A DNA stretch of 57,270 bases from Actinomycetota bacterium (GTDB lineage Bacteria; Actinomycetota; Actinomycetes; Streptosporangiales; Streptosporangiaceae). Both the position numbers and the translations under genes were made by a program. Positions 41,195 to 50,586 of this stretch are shown here, one piece after another. Within the stretch, counting starts at the first letter, position 1. Every line of letters starts with the position of its first letter. The notes under the pieces were generated by a model. It was not told the DNA's origin and ran no database searches. It saw nothing but the letters and a program-made list of their open reading frames with translations. Location of the stretch: positions 1 through 57,270 of the forward strand of contig DAHVAR010000186.1 of assembly GCA_027314515.1 (NCBI GenBank), written 5' to 3'.

Positions 41195-41328
41195 ACATAG
41201 CGCTGGCATCTGCTCGTCGTCAAACGGGCTTTGCCCGGCAGCGCACTAGCGGACCCGGCCCAACGAGCGCAGTGTGGACTCGGTGCCTCGATAACCATGC
41301 TGACCCTCAGGCTGGGAGGAGCAGGATC

Positions 41329-42486
41329 ATGCGACGAAGTCGCGACTGGATTCTGACCACGCACACCGGGAGCCTGCCAAGGCCCGCTGATCTGGACCAG
41401 CTGATCGCCGACCGGGAAACCGGCGCGAACGTCGACCGGGCCGAGTTCGGCAAGCGCGTCACGGAGGCAGTCGCGGACATCGTGGCCAGCCAGCTAGCGG
41501 CGGGCGTCAGCGTAATCAGCGACGGCGAGATGGGCAGGGCCAGTTACGTCAGCTATGTGAAGGACAGGCTGAGCGGCTTCGGCGGCCCCGGCCGGCCGCT
41601 GACGGTTACCGAGATGGTCCAGTACCCGGAAGTCTTCGAGCCGATCGCGCGCGATCCGGCCTTCGCCCGGATGATGAGCCAGCCTGCCTGCGATGGTCCG
41701 GTCTCGCTCCGCGACCCGGACGCGGTCCGCACGGATATCGCTAACCTCAAGAACGCCGTCAGGGATGCCGAGCCTGCCGACGTGTTCATGAGCGCCGCAT
41801 CACCCGGCCTCATCGCGGCGTTCCTGGCCAACGACTACTACGCCACCAACGAGCAGTACGTCTTCGCGCTGGCCGACGCCATGAAGCCTGAGTACGACGC
41901 GATCGCAGCGGCGGGCATCGTGCTCCAGCTCGACTGCCCGGACCTCGCGATAATCAGGGCGCTGCCCGGCAACGAGGCGCTCACCGACGCCGCACTGCGC
42001 GACCAGATCCGGCTGCACGTCCGCGCGCTCAATCACGCGGTCCGCGACATCCCGCCGGAGCAGATGCGCATGCACGTCTGCTGGGGCAACGGCGAACGGC
42101 CGCACGTCACCGACATTCCGCTGGCCGCCATCATCGACGTGGTACTCGAGGCCCGGCCGGCCGGGCTGGCATTCGAGGCGGCCAGCCCTCGGCATGAGCA
42201 CGAGTGGACGGTGTGGAAGGACATCCGGCTGCCCGACGGCAAGATCCTGATGCCCGGGGTGATCGACTCCACGACGAACGTCGTCGAGCATCCCGAACTG
42301 GTCGCACAGCGGATAGTCAGGTTCGCCGAGATAGTCGGCCGGGAGAGCGTGATCGCCAGCACCGACTGCGGGTTCGGCACGCTCGCCGGGTTCTACCCGG
42401 TCAAGCCCCGCGTTACCTGGCTGAAGCTCGGCGCGATGGCCGACGGAGCCCAGATCGCGTCTGAATACTTGTGGAAACGAGGCTGA
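41329..42486 (+). CDS. MetE C-terminal-like cobalamin-independent methyltransferase
   Basis: The 385-residue barrel protein resembles the catalytic half of methionine synthase MetE. It shows TTHTGSLPRP, VSVISDGEMGR, LQLDCPDLA, MHVCWGNGERPH, LAFEAASPRHEHEW and STDCGFGT, giving the His/Cys/Glu/Cys zinc set. It lacks the N-terminal half of true MetE, so it may transfer methyl or sulfur groups to another thiol. ATG 41329 has GGGAGGA upstream. It stands alone. Confidence 0.85.
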   Translation: MRRSRDWILTTHTGSLPRPADLDQLIADRETGANVDRAEFGKRVTEAVADIVASQLAAGVSVISDGEMGRASYVSYVKDRLSGFGGPGRPLTVTEMVQYPEVFEPIARDPAFARMMSQPACDGPVSLRDPDAVRTDIANLKNAVRDAEPADVFMSAASPGLIAAFLANDYYATNEQYVFALADAMKPEYDAIAAAGIVLQLDCPDLAIIRALPGNEALTDAALRDQIRLHVRALNHAVRDIPPEQMRMHVCWGNGERPHVTDIPLAAIIDVVLEARPAGLAFEAASPRHEHEWTVWKDIRLPDGKILMPGVIDSTTNVVEHPELVAQRIVRFAEIVGRESVIASTDCGFGTLAGFYPVKPRVTWLKLGAMADGAQIASEYLWKRG

Positions 42487-42557
42487 CAGCGGCCAGTCAC
42501 CTGCGATCGCAACTGTCGTGCCCCGTTCTGACCGGTCGCCCGGGTCCGCGCCGGCGG

Positions 42558-43067
42558 CTACTCAACCATGTCCAGCCAGCCCCGATAGGCGGCGCCGAAC
42601 GGCTCCGCCTCGGCGCTGATCGCGTCCAGCAGCCAGGCCGCCGCGCGCTCGGCCGCGCCGATCACGTCGGCCGGGTAGCCGTAGCGGACCTGGTGCACGG
42701 CGAACTCGTCCTCGTCGACGACAATGACGCGCTGGTCAGCGCGGATTCGCAGGACATCCAGGTCTAGGTCGACCATCGTGACCTCGGCTGGGTGCGGCCA
42801 TTGCGGCGGGGTGCCGACGTCGCAGTAGATCTCGGTCGTTGCGGGGTCGCCCCTGAAGGTCGCGCTCCACCACGCACCGTCTCTGATCAGCTGGACGTAT
42901 GGATGGTTCATCACGATCGGCGGCTCGTCGCCCCGCTGGCTTGTCGACCCGGCAAGCGCGCCCAGCCAGATACCGTGCTCATCCTCACCCAGGAAGCGCA
43001 TGACATGGTGCCAGTGCAGGCTGCCGTCATACTTCGTTTTCACCACGCGCACATCACGATCAGTCAC
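42558..43067 (-). CDS. DUF402 (FomD-like) protein
   Basis: The 169-residue protein has WWSATFRGDPATTEIYCDVGTPPQW, VTMVDLDLDVLRIRADQRVIVVDEDEFAVHQVRYGYP, the DUF402 core with acidic metal-binding residues. FomD-like proteins hydrolyse nucleotide-linked phosphonates or nucleoside diphosphates. GTG 43067 lies 6 nt after TATGGT (43074-43079), a leaderless arrangement. Substrate not determined. Confidence 0.85.
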   Translation of the reverse strand: MTDRDVRVVKTKYDGSLHWHHVMRFLGEDEHGIWLGALAGSTSQRGDEPPIVMNHPYVQLIRDGAWWSATFRGDPATTEIYCDVGTPPQWPHPAEVTMVDLDLDVLRIRADQRVIVVDEDEFAVHQVRYGYPADVIGAAERAAAWLLDAISAEAEPFGAAYRGWLDMVE

Positions 43068-43139
43068 AGGCTGACCATATCCGGCGGTCCGCGGAGCCGC
43101 CGACGACGTTCCGGCGAACTCCGCTCCGCGACCGACGGG

Positions 43140-44234
43140 TCAGACGACCTTTGCCGGGTCCACGCCGGTGCCGCCCGCGGCACTGCTCTCGTATGCGGCC
43201 AGCGCGAACCTGAGCACACCGACAGCCTCGTCGGCGCTCAGCAGCAGCGGCCCGTCGCCAGTCTGCAGCCAGCGCAGCCAGTGCCGGCCGGAATCGCGGA
43301 AGCTGCTGCCCCAGTCGTCGTCGAGCGCGTGGAAGCCGCGCATCTCGCCGTCGGCGTAGACCTCCAGGCTCGGCTCCTGGATGCCGCGGCCGGTGACCCT
43401 GTTCAGCCGGGCGAAGCCCTTCGTCCCGGTGACTTCCCAGCGCTCGTCGTTGGTGTAGTAGTCCGAGCGCAAGTACATGTCCGGCGCCAGGGTGATGTCC
43501 CAGACGCCCCGGACCCCGCTGACGTGCTCCCAGCAGATAGTGCTCGGCGCGTCGAGGTCGATGCCGGACCCGAACGAGGTCGTGCCGATCCAGGCGCGCA
43601 CCTCGCGGACCGGGCCGAAGAGCCACAGCGCCGTGGTCAGCTTGTGCCAGCCGTCATCGAATACCAGGATCCCCCGGCCCAGCCTGATCTGTTCAAGCTG
43701 GTACTCGAAGCTGCTCCAGGGCACCTCCCAGCCGCCGTTGCCGGTGCCGACCATCTTCAGGTGGTAGCCGGCGACCGAACCTATCTCGCCCGATTCAACG
43801 ACCGCTTTCAGCTTGTGCAGTGGCTGGTAGAAGAGATAGTTGTCCATCACGCGGAGGACCCTTGCCGCCGCCTTGGCGGCGTCGAGCATCCGCTGCGCGT
43901 CGGCCAGGTCGTTGCACATCGGTTTCTGCATGTTGACGTGCCAGCCATGCTCGAGTAGCTCGACGATGCCGTCGGCATGCAGCGGGGCCGGCAGCAGTGC
44001 CTCGACGGCGTCGACTTCGATGCCGCTCGCGGCCAGTTGCGCCACCGACTCGAACGTCGCGGCAGCGGGCCAGTCCGCCTGGCGCTGGGCGCGCCGCTCC
44101 GCGCTCGGGTCGACGAGCGCGACGACCTCGACGTCGGGGTTGCCGAGGTACCCGCGCACATTCAGGTCGTAGATCCGGCCAAGTCCAGCAAATGCGGCAC
44201 GAACCGGCCGGTTATAAGGGGCGAAGTTGTCCAT
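43140..44234 (-). CDS. Gfo/Idh/MocA-family oxidoreductase
   Basis: The 364-residue protein has a Rossmann start (VRAAFAGLGRIYDLNVRGYLGNPDVEVVALVDPS) and MQKPMCNDLADAQRM, which contains the lysine of the EKP-like motif. A beta-sheet C-terminal domain follows (DDGWHKLTTALWLFGPV). Family members oxidise or reduce sugar or cyclitol carbons with NAD(P). ATG 44234 has AAGGAG 6 nt upstream. It diverges from the first cyclase gene by 135 nt. Substrate unknown. Confidence 0.85.
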   Translation of the reverse strand: MDNFAPYNRPVRAAFAGLGRIYDLNVRGYLGNPDVEVVALVDPSAERRAQRQADWPAAATFESVAQLAASGIEVDAVEALLPAPLHADGIVELLEHGWHVNMQKPMCNDLADAQRMLDAAKAAARVLRVMDNYLFYQPLHKLKAVVESGEIGSVAGYHLKMVGTGNGGWEVPWSSFEYQLEQIRLGRGILVFDDGWHKLTTALWLFGPVREVRAWIGTTSFGSGIDLDAPSTICWEHVSGVRGVWDITLAPDMYLRSDYYTNDERWEVTGTKGFARLNRVTGRGIQEPSLEVYADGEMRGFHALDDDWGSSFRDSGRHWLRWLQTGDGPLLLSADEAVGVLRFALAAYESSAAGGTGVDPAKVV

Positions 44235-44357
44235 GCTGATCTCCTTGGGCGCCGCCGTCCGGGGCTAGCCCGGAACCTGATCAGCACTGTGAGCGGAATA
44301 GTAATGCGGTGTCCGGATTCCGGCGGCCGATCTGCTCAGCGCTTTGCCAAACCGGGA

Positions 44358-44363
44358 TATCCT
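44358..44363 (+). promoter_or_regulatory. Leaderless -10 of cyclase gene 1
   Basis: TATCCT is 6 nt before the GTG start at 44370. The paralogous gene at 47771 has the identical hexamer at the identical distance (47759-47764). This supports both start choices and leaderless transcription. Confidence 0.6.
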
Positions 44364-44369
44364 CCGCAT

Positions 44370-47153
44370 GTGACCCAGCCCGTTCAGCCCCCGTCGGGTA
44401 CGGTCACGCTGCTCTTCACCGATATCCAGGGCTCGACCCGGCTGTGGGAAGCCGAGCCCGAGCAGATGGCGGTCGCGCTGCGGCAGCACGATGAGGTGCT
44501 GCGGAGTTCGATCGAGGGCGCGGGCGGTTACGTCTTCAAGACAGTCGGTGACGCGTTCTGCGCGGCCTTCGCGACGGCGCCCGCCGCCGCGAAGGCGGCG
44601 CTGGCCGCGCAGCGGGAACTGGGCGCACGAGCGTGGCCGACCAGCCGGCCGATCGCGGTCCGGATAGGCCTGCATACCGGCGTCTGCGAGGAACGGGACC
44701 GGGACTACTTCGGGCCGGTGGTCAACCGGGCTGCCCGGCTGGAGGCTGTCGCGCACGGCGGCCAGGTGCTGGCGTCCAGGGCGACGGCCGAGTTGCTGGC
44801 AGGCGTGCTTCCCGACGGCGCCAGTCTGCGGGATCTTGGCCCGCACCGGCTCAAGGACCTGGGCCGGGCCGAGCAGGTATTCCAGCTCGAAGCCCCGCAT
44901 CTGCCGACGTCGTTCCCGCCGCTCGCCTCGCTGGACAACGCGGAGCTGCCGAACAACCTGCCGATTCTGGTCAGCGAGTTCGTTGGCCGCCAATCCGAGC
45001 TTGAGCACGTCAGGGATCTGGTGAGCGCCGGCCGTCTGATCACGCTGACCGGAGCCGGCGGCAGCGGAAAGACCCGGCTCGCGCTGCAGGCCGCGGCCGA
45101 GCAGATTGGCCGGGCACCCGACGGCGTCTGGCTAGTGGAGCTGGCGCCGCTGACTGACGGCGGTCAGATTGACAGCGCGGTCGCGGCAGCGCTCGGCATC
45201 CAGGATCATGCGCTACCCACCAATGCCGGGGCGCTGATCCAGGCGCTGACGGGCCAGGACACCCTGATCGTCCTGGACAACTGCGAGCACCTGATCGACG
45301 CCGCGGCAAAATTCTGCGAGCGGGTCATCCGGCAGTGCCCCCGGGTCCGGATCGTCGCCACGTCCCGCGAGCCGCTCGGCATCGACGGTGAACGGGTCTA
45401 CCGCGTTCCCTCTCTGTCCCTTCCCGGTGAATCCGGAGCGGCTGAGGAGGTGACTGCCAGTGACGCGGTCCGGCTGTTCGCCGAGCGAGCGCGTAACTAC
45501 GACTTCAGCCTGGACGGTCAGTCTGCCGCGCTGGTGGCGACGATCTGCCGGCGGCTGGATGGCATCCCGCTCGCAATCGAGCTGGCCGCCGCCCGGCTCT
45601 CCTCGATGTCGCTCAAGCAGGTCGCGGACCGGCTGGACCAGCGCTTCCGGCTGCTCACCGGCGGCAGCAGGAACGCCATGCCGCGCCAGCAGACCCTGCA
45701 GGCCACGGTCGAGTGGTCGTTCGGACTCCTGGCCGGAGCTGAGCGCGACACGCTGCGTCGGCTGACGGTGTTCTCCGGTGGCTTCGACCTCGAGGCCGCC
45801 GAGGCTCTGTGCACCAGCGAGACCGTCGACGAGTTCGACGTGGCCGACCTGCTCGGCTCGCTGGTGGACAAGAGCCTGGTCGTCGCTGATCACGCGGCCG
45901 ACTCGGTGCGCTACCGGCTGCTGGAGACCATCCGCCAGTACGGTGCGCAGGACCTGCTTCGCGCGCTGGGCGACGAGGCGGTGCTCGCGCTGCGGACCCG
46001 GCACGCGGATTACTACCTGCAGCTCGCGCAAGCTGCGGGGCCAAGCTTGCTCGGCCCCGATCAGATCAGCTGGCTGCACCGGCTGGACGCCGAGTGGGAC
46101 AACCTGCGCGCCGCGTTCGCGCATTTCGCTGCCGAGGACCGCGCCGACGACGTCATCGGGCTGGCGATCCCGCTGCTGCGCTTCACTCTCAGCCGCGGCC
46201 ATGCCGAGGTACTCGATTACATTCGCCCGGCAATCGACAGGTCCGGCGCCGCGTCCAGCACGCTGCTGGCCAGCGGGCTAGTCACCACTGCGCGAGCGAT
46301 GAGCCTGCTACTGCGCAGCGATCCGGCGCAACTGGCGGCCGCCCGGCAGTACGCTGAGCGCGCGCTCGCGATGGCCAGGGACGTCGGGGCCCGGCATACA
46401 CAGGCGCAGGCGCTCAGCACGCTCGGCGAGTCGCTTGAGATCGACGGGGACGCCGATGCCGCCCGGCAACTGGCCGAGCAGGCCGTCGCTATCGCCAGAG
46501 AACTCGGCGATGTGCAGTTGCTGGGTGAGCAGTTGCAGTTCCTCGGCTTCGTCGCCAGCGATCCCGCCGATTGGTTGCGCATCCATCAGGAGGTGCTCGA
46601 CTGCAGCCGGCGCTGCGGCGACGACATGCTCGCCGCGGGCGCGTTGAGTCACCTGTTCAGCCTGTCAGTGCAGTTGGGACGGCTCGACGAGAGCAACGGC
46701 TATGTGGAGGAGTCCACCAGGATCTTCGAGCTGCTAGGCGGCAACTTGCTTACCTACCTGGCGCGTTGCAACCTGGCACTGCTCCGGCTGCTCCAGGGCC
46801 GGCCAGCGGAGGCGGCTCCGCTGGTACGGACATGCCTGCTGCTGAGGCGACGGCTGGGTCCTGGCATCCCCGGCGGCGAGATCCTCTTCGCGGCCGCGTG
46901 CTGTGCTTCCTCGGCGGGCGACCTGGACCGTGCTGCCCGGCTGCACGGCGGGGGCGACAAGGAAATCGCTGCCTCGCTCGAGAATCGCAGTATCAACTGG
47001 CCCGACGCGGAGCAGCAGTTGCGCGAGCGGGATCAGGGACGGCTGCGCGAACTGCTGGGCGAGCCTGACTACGCCGGCGCCTACCAGGCCGGCGCGGAGC
47101 TGTCGCTCGAGCAGGCGCTGGACCTCGCGCTGGGCCGCGACCCGGCCGGCTGA
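44370..47153 (+). CDS. Adenylate cyclase-STAND ATPase-TPR-like protein, copy 1
   Basis: The 927-residue protein has a class III cyclase domain (about 8-180) followed by a NB-ARC/STAND ATPase. The latter shows a P-loop GAGGSGKTR at 228-236, LIVLDNCEHL, IVATSREPLG and DGIPLAIELAAA. An alpha-helical TPR-like region (about 560-927) completes it. Cyclase residues are all present: metal Asp18 and Asp61, adenine-selecting Lys57 and Asp112, Asn119 and Arg123. It should be able to make cAMP under control of the ATPase switch. No C-terminal HTH is seen, unlike LuxR-type relatives. GTG 44370 follows a leaderless -10. Confidence 0.9.
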   Translation: MTQPVQPPSGTVTLLFTDIQGSTRLWEAEPEQMAVALRQHDEVLRSSIEGAGGYVFKTVGDAFCAAFATAPAAAKAALAAQRELGARAWPTSRPIAVRIGLHTGVCEERDRDYFGPVVNRAARLEAVAHGGQVLASRATAELLAGVLPDGASLRDLGPHRLKDLGRAEQVFQLEAPHLPTSFPPLASLDNAELPNNLPILVSEFVGRQSELEHVRDLVSAGRLITLTGAGGSGKTRLALQAAAEQIGRAPDGVWLVELAPLTDGGQIDSAVAAALGIQDHALPTNAGALIQALTGQDTLIVLDNCEHLIDAAAKFCERVIRQCPRVRIVATSREPLGIDGERVYRVPSLSLPGESGAAEEVTASDAVRLFAERARNYDFSLDGQSAALVATICRRLDGIPLAIELAAARLSSMSLKQVADRLDQRFRLLTGGSRNAMPRQQTLQATVEWSFGLLAGAERDTLRRLTVFSGGFDLEAAEALCTSETVDEFDVADLLGSLVDKSLVVADHAADSVRYRLLETIRQYGAQDLLRALGDEAVLALRTRHADYYLQLAQAAGPSLLGPDQISWLHRLDAEWDNLRAAFAHFAAEDRADDVIGLAIPLLRFTLSRGHAEVLDYIRPAIDRSGAASSTLLASGLVTTARAMSLLLRSDPAQLAAARQYAERALAMARDVGARHTQAQALSTLGESLEIDGDADAARQLAEQAVAIARELGDVQLLGEQLQFLGFVASDPADWLRIHQEVLDCSRRCGDDMLAAGALSHLFSLSVQLGRLDESNGYVEESTRIFELLGGNLLTYLARCNLALLRLLQGRPAEAAPLVRTCLLLRRRLGPGIPGGEILFAAACCASSAGDLDRAARLHGGGDKEIAASLENRSINWPDAEQQLRERDQGRLRELLGEPDYAGAYQAGAELSLEQALDLALGRDPAG

Positions 47154-47241
47154 CCAGCGCAGCGCTGCCGGGACGCCCTTCAGCTGCCGCAGACGACCGG
47201 CCCTGTGTTCAGCCTGATTAGCAAAACGCCAGTCGCTTAAG

Positions 47242-47271
47242 TTGACACCGTTAATCCACACATCGCATAAT
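47242..47271 (+). promoter_or_regulatory. Near-consensus sigma-70-type promoter
   Basis: TTGACA (47242-47247) and CATAAT (47266-47271) are separated by 18 nt. This is the clearest two-box promoter in the window. It leads to a leader of about 35-40 nt and then the small membrane protein at 47315. Confidence 0.65.
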
Positions 47272-47314
47272 GGCTTTAGTAAACACTGTAAACGCCAGAT
47301 CGCGAGGCAGTCCA

Positions 47315-47524
47315 ATGACCATCACCATGCCAGCGCTGAGCGCCACGATCGCCGCCCTGCTCACCGTCGTCGGCATCGCCGTGATCCTGTCGCTAGCGTT
47401 CGTCGCGGCCGGCGCCTCCTTCGAGCGGAGCCGCAAGCAGCGCCACCAGGCAACGCCGGCCTTGCACGGACCGGCGCAGCACCCGACCCAGACCGACGAC
47501 GCCCGCGAACTCGTCCTGCGCTAG
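47315..47524 (+). CDS. Small single-pass membrane protein
   Basis: The 69-residue product has one long hydrophobic segment (ALSATIAALLTVVGIAVILSLAFVAAG) and a basic then mixed tail (SFERSRKQRHQ). This predicts an N-out, C-in small membrane protein. ATG 47315 follows gaggcag, and a strong promoter precedes it. It sits between the two cyclase paralogues; a role as partner of either is only positional. A 13-bp hairpin follows. Confidence 0.6.
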   Translation: MTITMPALSATIAALLTVVGIAVILSLAFVAAGASFERSRKQRHQATPALHGPAQHPTQTDDARELVLR

Positions 47525-47600
47525 CCTCCTTCGCTGGATCGAACGCATGCAGGGACAACGTTCAAGGCACCGTCGGTCACCGCCCGCACGCCGATGATCT

Positions 47601-47652
47601 TCATGGATGTGAGCTTTCTGCGGCTATAGCAACAACAGACTCACATCCATGA
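47601..47652. other. 13-bp perfect inverted repeat between the cyclase genes
   Basis: TCATGGATGTGAG (47601-47613) and CTCACATCCATGA (47640-47652) are perfectly complementary around 26 nt. The stem is long and not GC-rich like its surroundings, and no T-run follows. It could end transcription from the small-protein gene without a U-tract, be a protein-binding site, or be the scar of a small mobile element. Confidence 0.55.
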
Positions 47653-47770
47653 CCGGCGGCGGGCCAGCAAGATCTGCCTCAACGCGCAAATCGGGCACCT
47701 GCTAGGTGCGCGCACAGCGGCGTCGCCGCGAGCGCGGCGCTGGCTGCCCCGGGCAAGCTATCCTGCGCAG

Positions 47771-50575
47771 GTGGGCCTGTCCGTCGGTATCCCCTCGGGC
47801 ACTGTCACCTTCCTGTTCACCGACATCGAAGGCTCAACGCGGCTCTGGGAGACCGAGCCCGAGCGCATGGCCGTCGCGCTGCGCAGGCACGATGACCTGC
47901 TCAGGGCCGCGATAGAGGACGCCGGCGGCTACGTCTTCAAGACCGTCGGCGACGCCTTCTGCGCGGCGTTCTGGACAGCTGAGGCTGCTGTCACGGCGGC
48001 GCTCGAGGCGCAGCGGGCACTCGGCGCGCAGGACTGGCCGACCCGGCGCCCGATCCGGGTGCGGATGGGCCTGCACACCGGCGCGTCCGAGGAGCGAGAC
48101 GGCGACTATTTCGGGCCAGTCGTGAACCGGGTGGCGCGGCTGACGGCAGTCGCGCACGGGGGCCAGGTAGTGCTGTCGGCTACCACGGCCGAACTGGTAG
48201 CGCAGTCGCTCAGCGACGACGTCAGGCTGGCAGACCTCGGCTTGCACCGGCTCAAGGACCTGGGCCGGGCCGAGCACGTCTTCCAGCTAGCGGCACCGTT
48301 CCTCGAAGCGGAGTTCCCCTCGCTGTCGTCACTGGACAACCCGGAGTTGCCGAACAACCTGCCGAGCGTGGTCAACGCGTTCGTCGGCCGGGAGCGCGAG
48401 CTAGCCGAAGTGCGCGCACTCGTGCAGTCCTCACGGCTGATCACGCTCACCGGCGCCGGCGGCAGCGGGAAGACCCGGCTGGCGCTGCAGGTCGCTGCCG
48501 AACTGCTCGACACGACGGCAGACGGGGTCTGGTTCATCGAACTAGCGCCGGTTACCGACGGCGAGCAGATCCCTGCCGTAGTCGCCGCCGTCCTGGGCCT
48601 GCCCGACCAGTGCGGGCCTGATGTCAGCAATGCAGTCATAGAGGCGCTCGGGGACCAGGCCGCACTGCTCCTGCTGGACAACTGCGAGCACCTGATCGAT
48701 GCCGCCGCCAAGTTCTGCGAGCAGGTGATCCGGCACTGCCCGCGGGCCGGCATCCTGGCCACGTCCCGCGAGCCGCTGGGTATCGACGGCGAGCGGGTGT
48801 ACCGGGTGCCGTCCCTATCGCTGCCGCCGGCCGATGCGGAGAGCCCCGCTGATCTATCCCGGAGCGACGCCGTCCGGCTGTTCGCCGACCGGGCCCGGCT
48901 GCATGATCCTCGCTTCACCCTGGACGAGCAGTCCGCCGCATTGGTTGCGACGCTCTGCCGGCGGCTGGACGGGATACCGCTCGCGCTCGAGCTCGCCGCT
49001 GCCCGGCTGTCGTCGATGTCCCTGCGCCAGATAACAGGGCGGCTGGATCAGCGCTTCCGGCTGCTGACCGGCGGCAGCCGGAACGCGATGCCGCGCCAGC
49101 AGACGCTGCAGGCGACCGTCGACTGGTCGTTCGGGCTGCTGACGCCGCCCGAGCGGGAGACGCTGACCCGGCTGTCAGTGTTCGCGGGCAGTTTCGACCT
49201 GCCCGGCGCCGAAGCTGTCTGCAAGCCCGGCAGCACGGGCGGCGCGGACACACTCGACATCCTGGACCAGCTCGGCTCGCTGGTCGACAAGAGCTTGCTG
49301 ATCGCTGACCGGACGCCGGAAACGGTCCGCTACCGGCTGCTGGAGACCATCAGGCAGTACGCCGCGGAAGAGCTGGTACGCAGCGCGGGAGATGCCGGGA
49401 TGCAGCGGGTCAGGGACTGGCACGCCGCGTACTTCCTGGCACTGGCATGCAGAGCCCGGCCCGCCCTGACCGGACCTGAGCAAGCAGCGTGGCTTCGGCG
49501 GCTTGACCCGGAATGGGAGAACCTGCGCGCGGTCCTGCCCCACCTGGAAGCGGCGGGCCAGGTAGAGGACGTGCTGCGGCTCGCAGTCGCACTCGAGCGG
49601 TTCGCGATCAGCAGGGGTCACGCGGACGTCCTCATCGCCCTGCGGCGCGCCATCACCCAGCCCGGGCTGTCGCTGAGCCTGCTTCTGGTCGAGGCGCTGG
49701 TCGTGACGTCCCGGCTGATCGGCATGTTCCTGCGCAAGGATGTCGCCGAACTCGCGATCGGCAAGCGTCACGCCGGGCAAGCCCTGGCACTGGCGCGCGA
49801 GCTTGGCGACATCCGGCTAGAAGCGCGAGCGCTGGGTCAGCTCGCCAGCGCGTCATTTTTCGAGCACGACCTGGCCGCCGTGCGGCGCCTGGCGAGCCAG
49901 GGGGCGGAGCTGGCGAGCCAGCTCGGGGACATGCAGCTGCTCGGCGAACTGCTCGCGTCATTCGCCGGTGCCGCGCCTTCGCCCGAAGACGTCCGCCGGA
50001 TCCGGCTCGAGGTACTGGCCTGCTGCCGCAAGTCCGGCGACGACCTGCTGGCGGCCATCGAACTGCATCACCTCTACGGGCTCGACCTGCATGCCGGCCT
50101 CATCGAGAACGCGGCCGCCTATCTCAGCCAGGCGATCAGCCTGGCCGAGCAGCTCGGCGGCGACCTCTTCCTGTACTTCATGCGAGCCGATCTTGCCATC
50201 CTGCTCCTCATCCAGGGCAGGCACGCGGACGCGGTACCGCTGATCAGGCGCTGCCTGCTGGTGGCCCGCCGGATAGGCGTGCGCATCGACGCCAGCGAGG
50301 TGATCTTCGCAGCTGCCTGCGTCACCGCCTGGCAGGGCGACTACCGCCGGGCAGCGCTGCTGCACGGCGCCGCCGATGCGGATATCAAGACCGCGCTGGA
50401 GATCGGCACCATCAACTGGTCGGCCGCGGAGCAGGATCTGCGCGACCGGGAACAGCGTCAGCTCCGGGAACTGATGGGCGCACGCCCATACCAGGAGTCC
50501 TACCAGGCCGGCGCCCGGCTAGCGCCAGCGCAGGCAGTCGAGCTTTCCCTCAGCCGCGACACGGCCCCGGCCTGA
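47771..50575 (+). CDS. Adenylate cyclase-STAND ATPase-TPR-like protein, copy 2
   Basis: A 934-residue paralogue of the 44370 gene with the same order of domains. Cyclase residues fall at the same positions (Asp18, Lys57, Asp61, Asp112, Asn119, Arg123). The P-loop GAGGSGKTRLAL, LLLLDNCEHL, LATSREPLG and DGIPLALELAAA are retained. Similarity is strong through the ATPase and weaker in the helical C-terminus (about 570 onward), where sensing probably differs. GTG 47771 lies 6 nt after TATCCT. No HTH is present. Confidence 0.9.
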   Translation: MGLSVGIPSGTVTFLFTDIEGSTRLWETEPERMAVALRRHDDLLRAAIEDAGGYVFKTVGDAFCAAFWTAEAAVTAALEAQRALGAQDWPTRRPIRVRMGLHTGASEERDGDYFGPVVNRVARLTAVAHGGQVVLSATTAELVAQSLSDDVRLADLGLHRLKDLGRAEHVFQLAAPFLEAEFPSLSSLDNPELPNNLPSVVNAFVGRERELAEVRALVQSSRLITLTGAGGSGKTRLALQVAAELLDTTADGVWFIELAPVTDGEQIPAVVAAVLGLPDQCGPDVSNAVIEALGDQAALLLLDNCEHLIDAAAKFCEQVIRHCPRAGILATSREPLGIDGERVYRVPSLSLPPADAESPADLSRSDAVRLFADRARLHDPRFTLDEQSAALVATLCRRLDGIPLALELAAARLSSMSLRQITGRLDQRFRLLTGGSRNAMPRQQTLQATVDWSFGLLTPPERETLTRLSVFAGSFDLPGAEAVCKPGSTGGADTLDILDQLGSLVDKSLLIADRTPETVRYRLLETIRQYAAEELVRSAGDAGMQRVRDWHAAYFLALACRARPALTGPEQAAWLRRLDPEWENLRAVLPHLEAAGQVEDVLRLAVALERFAISRGHADVLIALRRAITQPGLSLSLLLVEALVVTSRLIGMFLRKDVAELAIGKRHAGQALALARELGDIRLEARALGQLASASFFEHDLAAVRRLASQGAELASQLGDMQLLGELLASFAGAAPSPEDVRRIRLEVLACCRKSGDDLLAAIELHHLYGLDLHAGLIENAAAYLSQAISLAEQLGGDLFLYFMRADLAILLLIQGRHADAVPLIRRCLLVARRIGVRIDASEVIFAAACVTAWQGDYRRAALLHGAADADIKTALEIGTINWSAAEQDLRDREQRQLRELMGARPYQESYQAGARLAPAQAVELSLSRDTAPA

Positions 50576-50586
50576 TCTCGCCCGGC

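Noticed and set aside
41182-41195. AACCTGTT near arsR as a third KstR box
   Set aside because: The outer T is missing and the sequence is better explained by the tandem ArsR-type units.
49513-50586. Long + strand frame inside the second cyclase gene
   Set aside because: Arg/Pro-rich shadow of the cyclase frame; only its last 60 codons (from 50587) have protein-like character.
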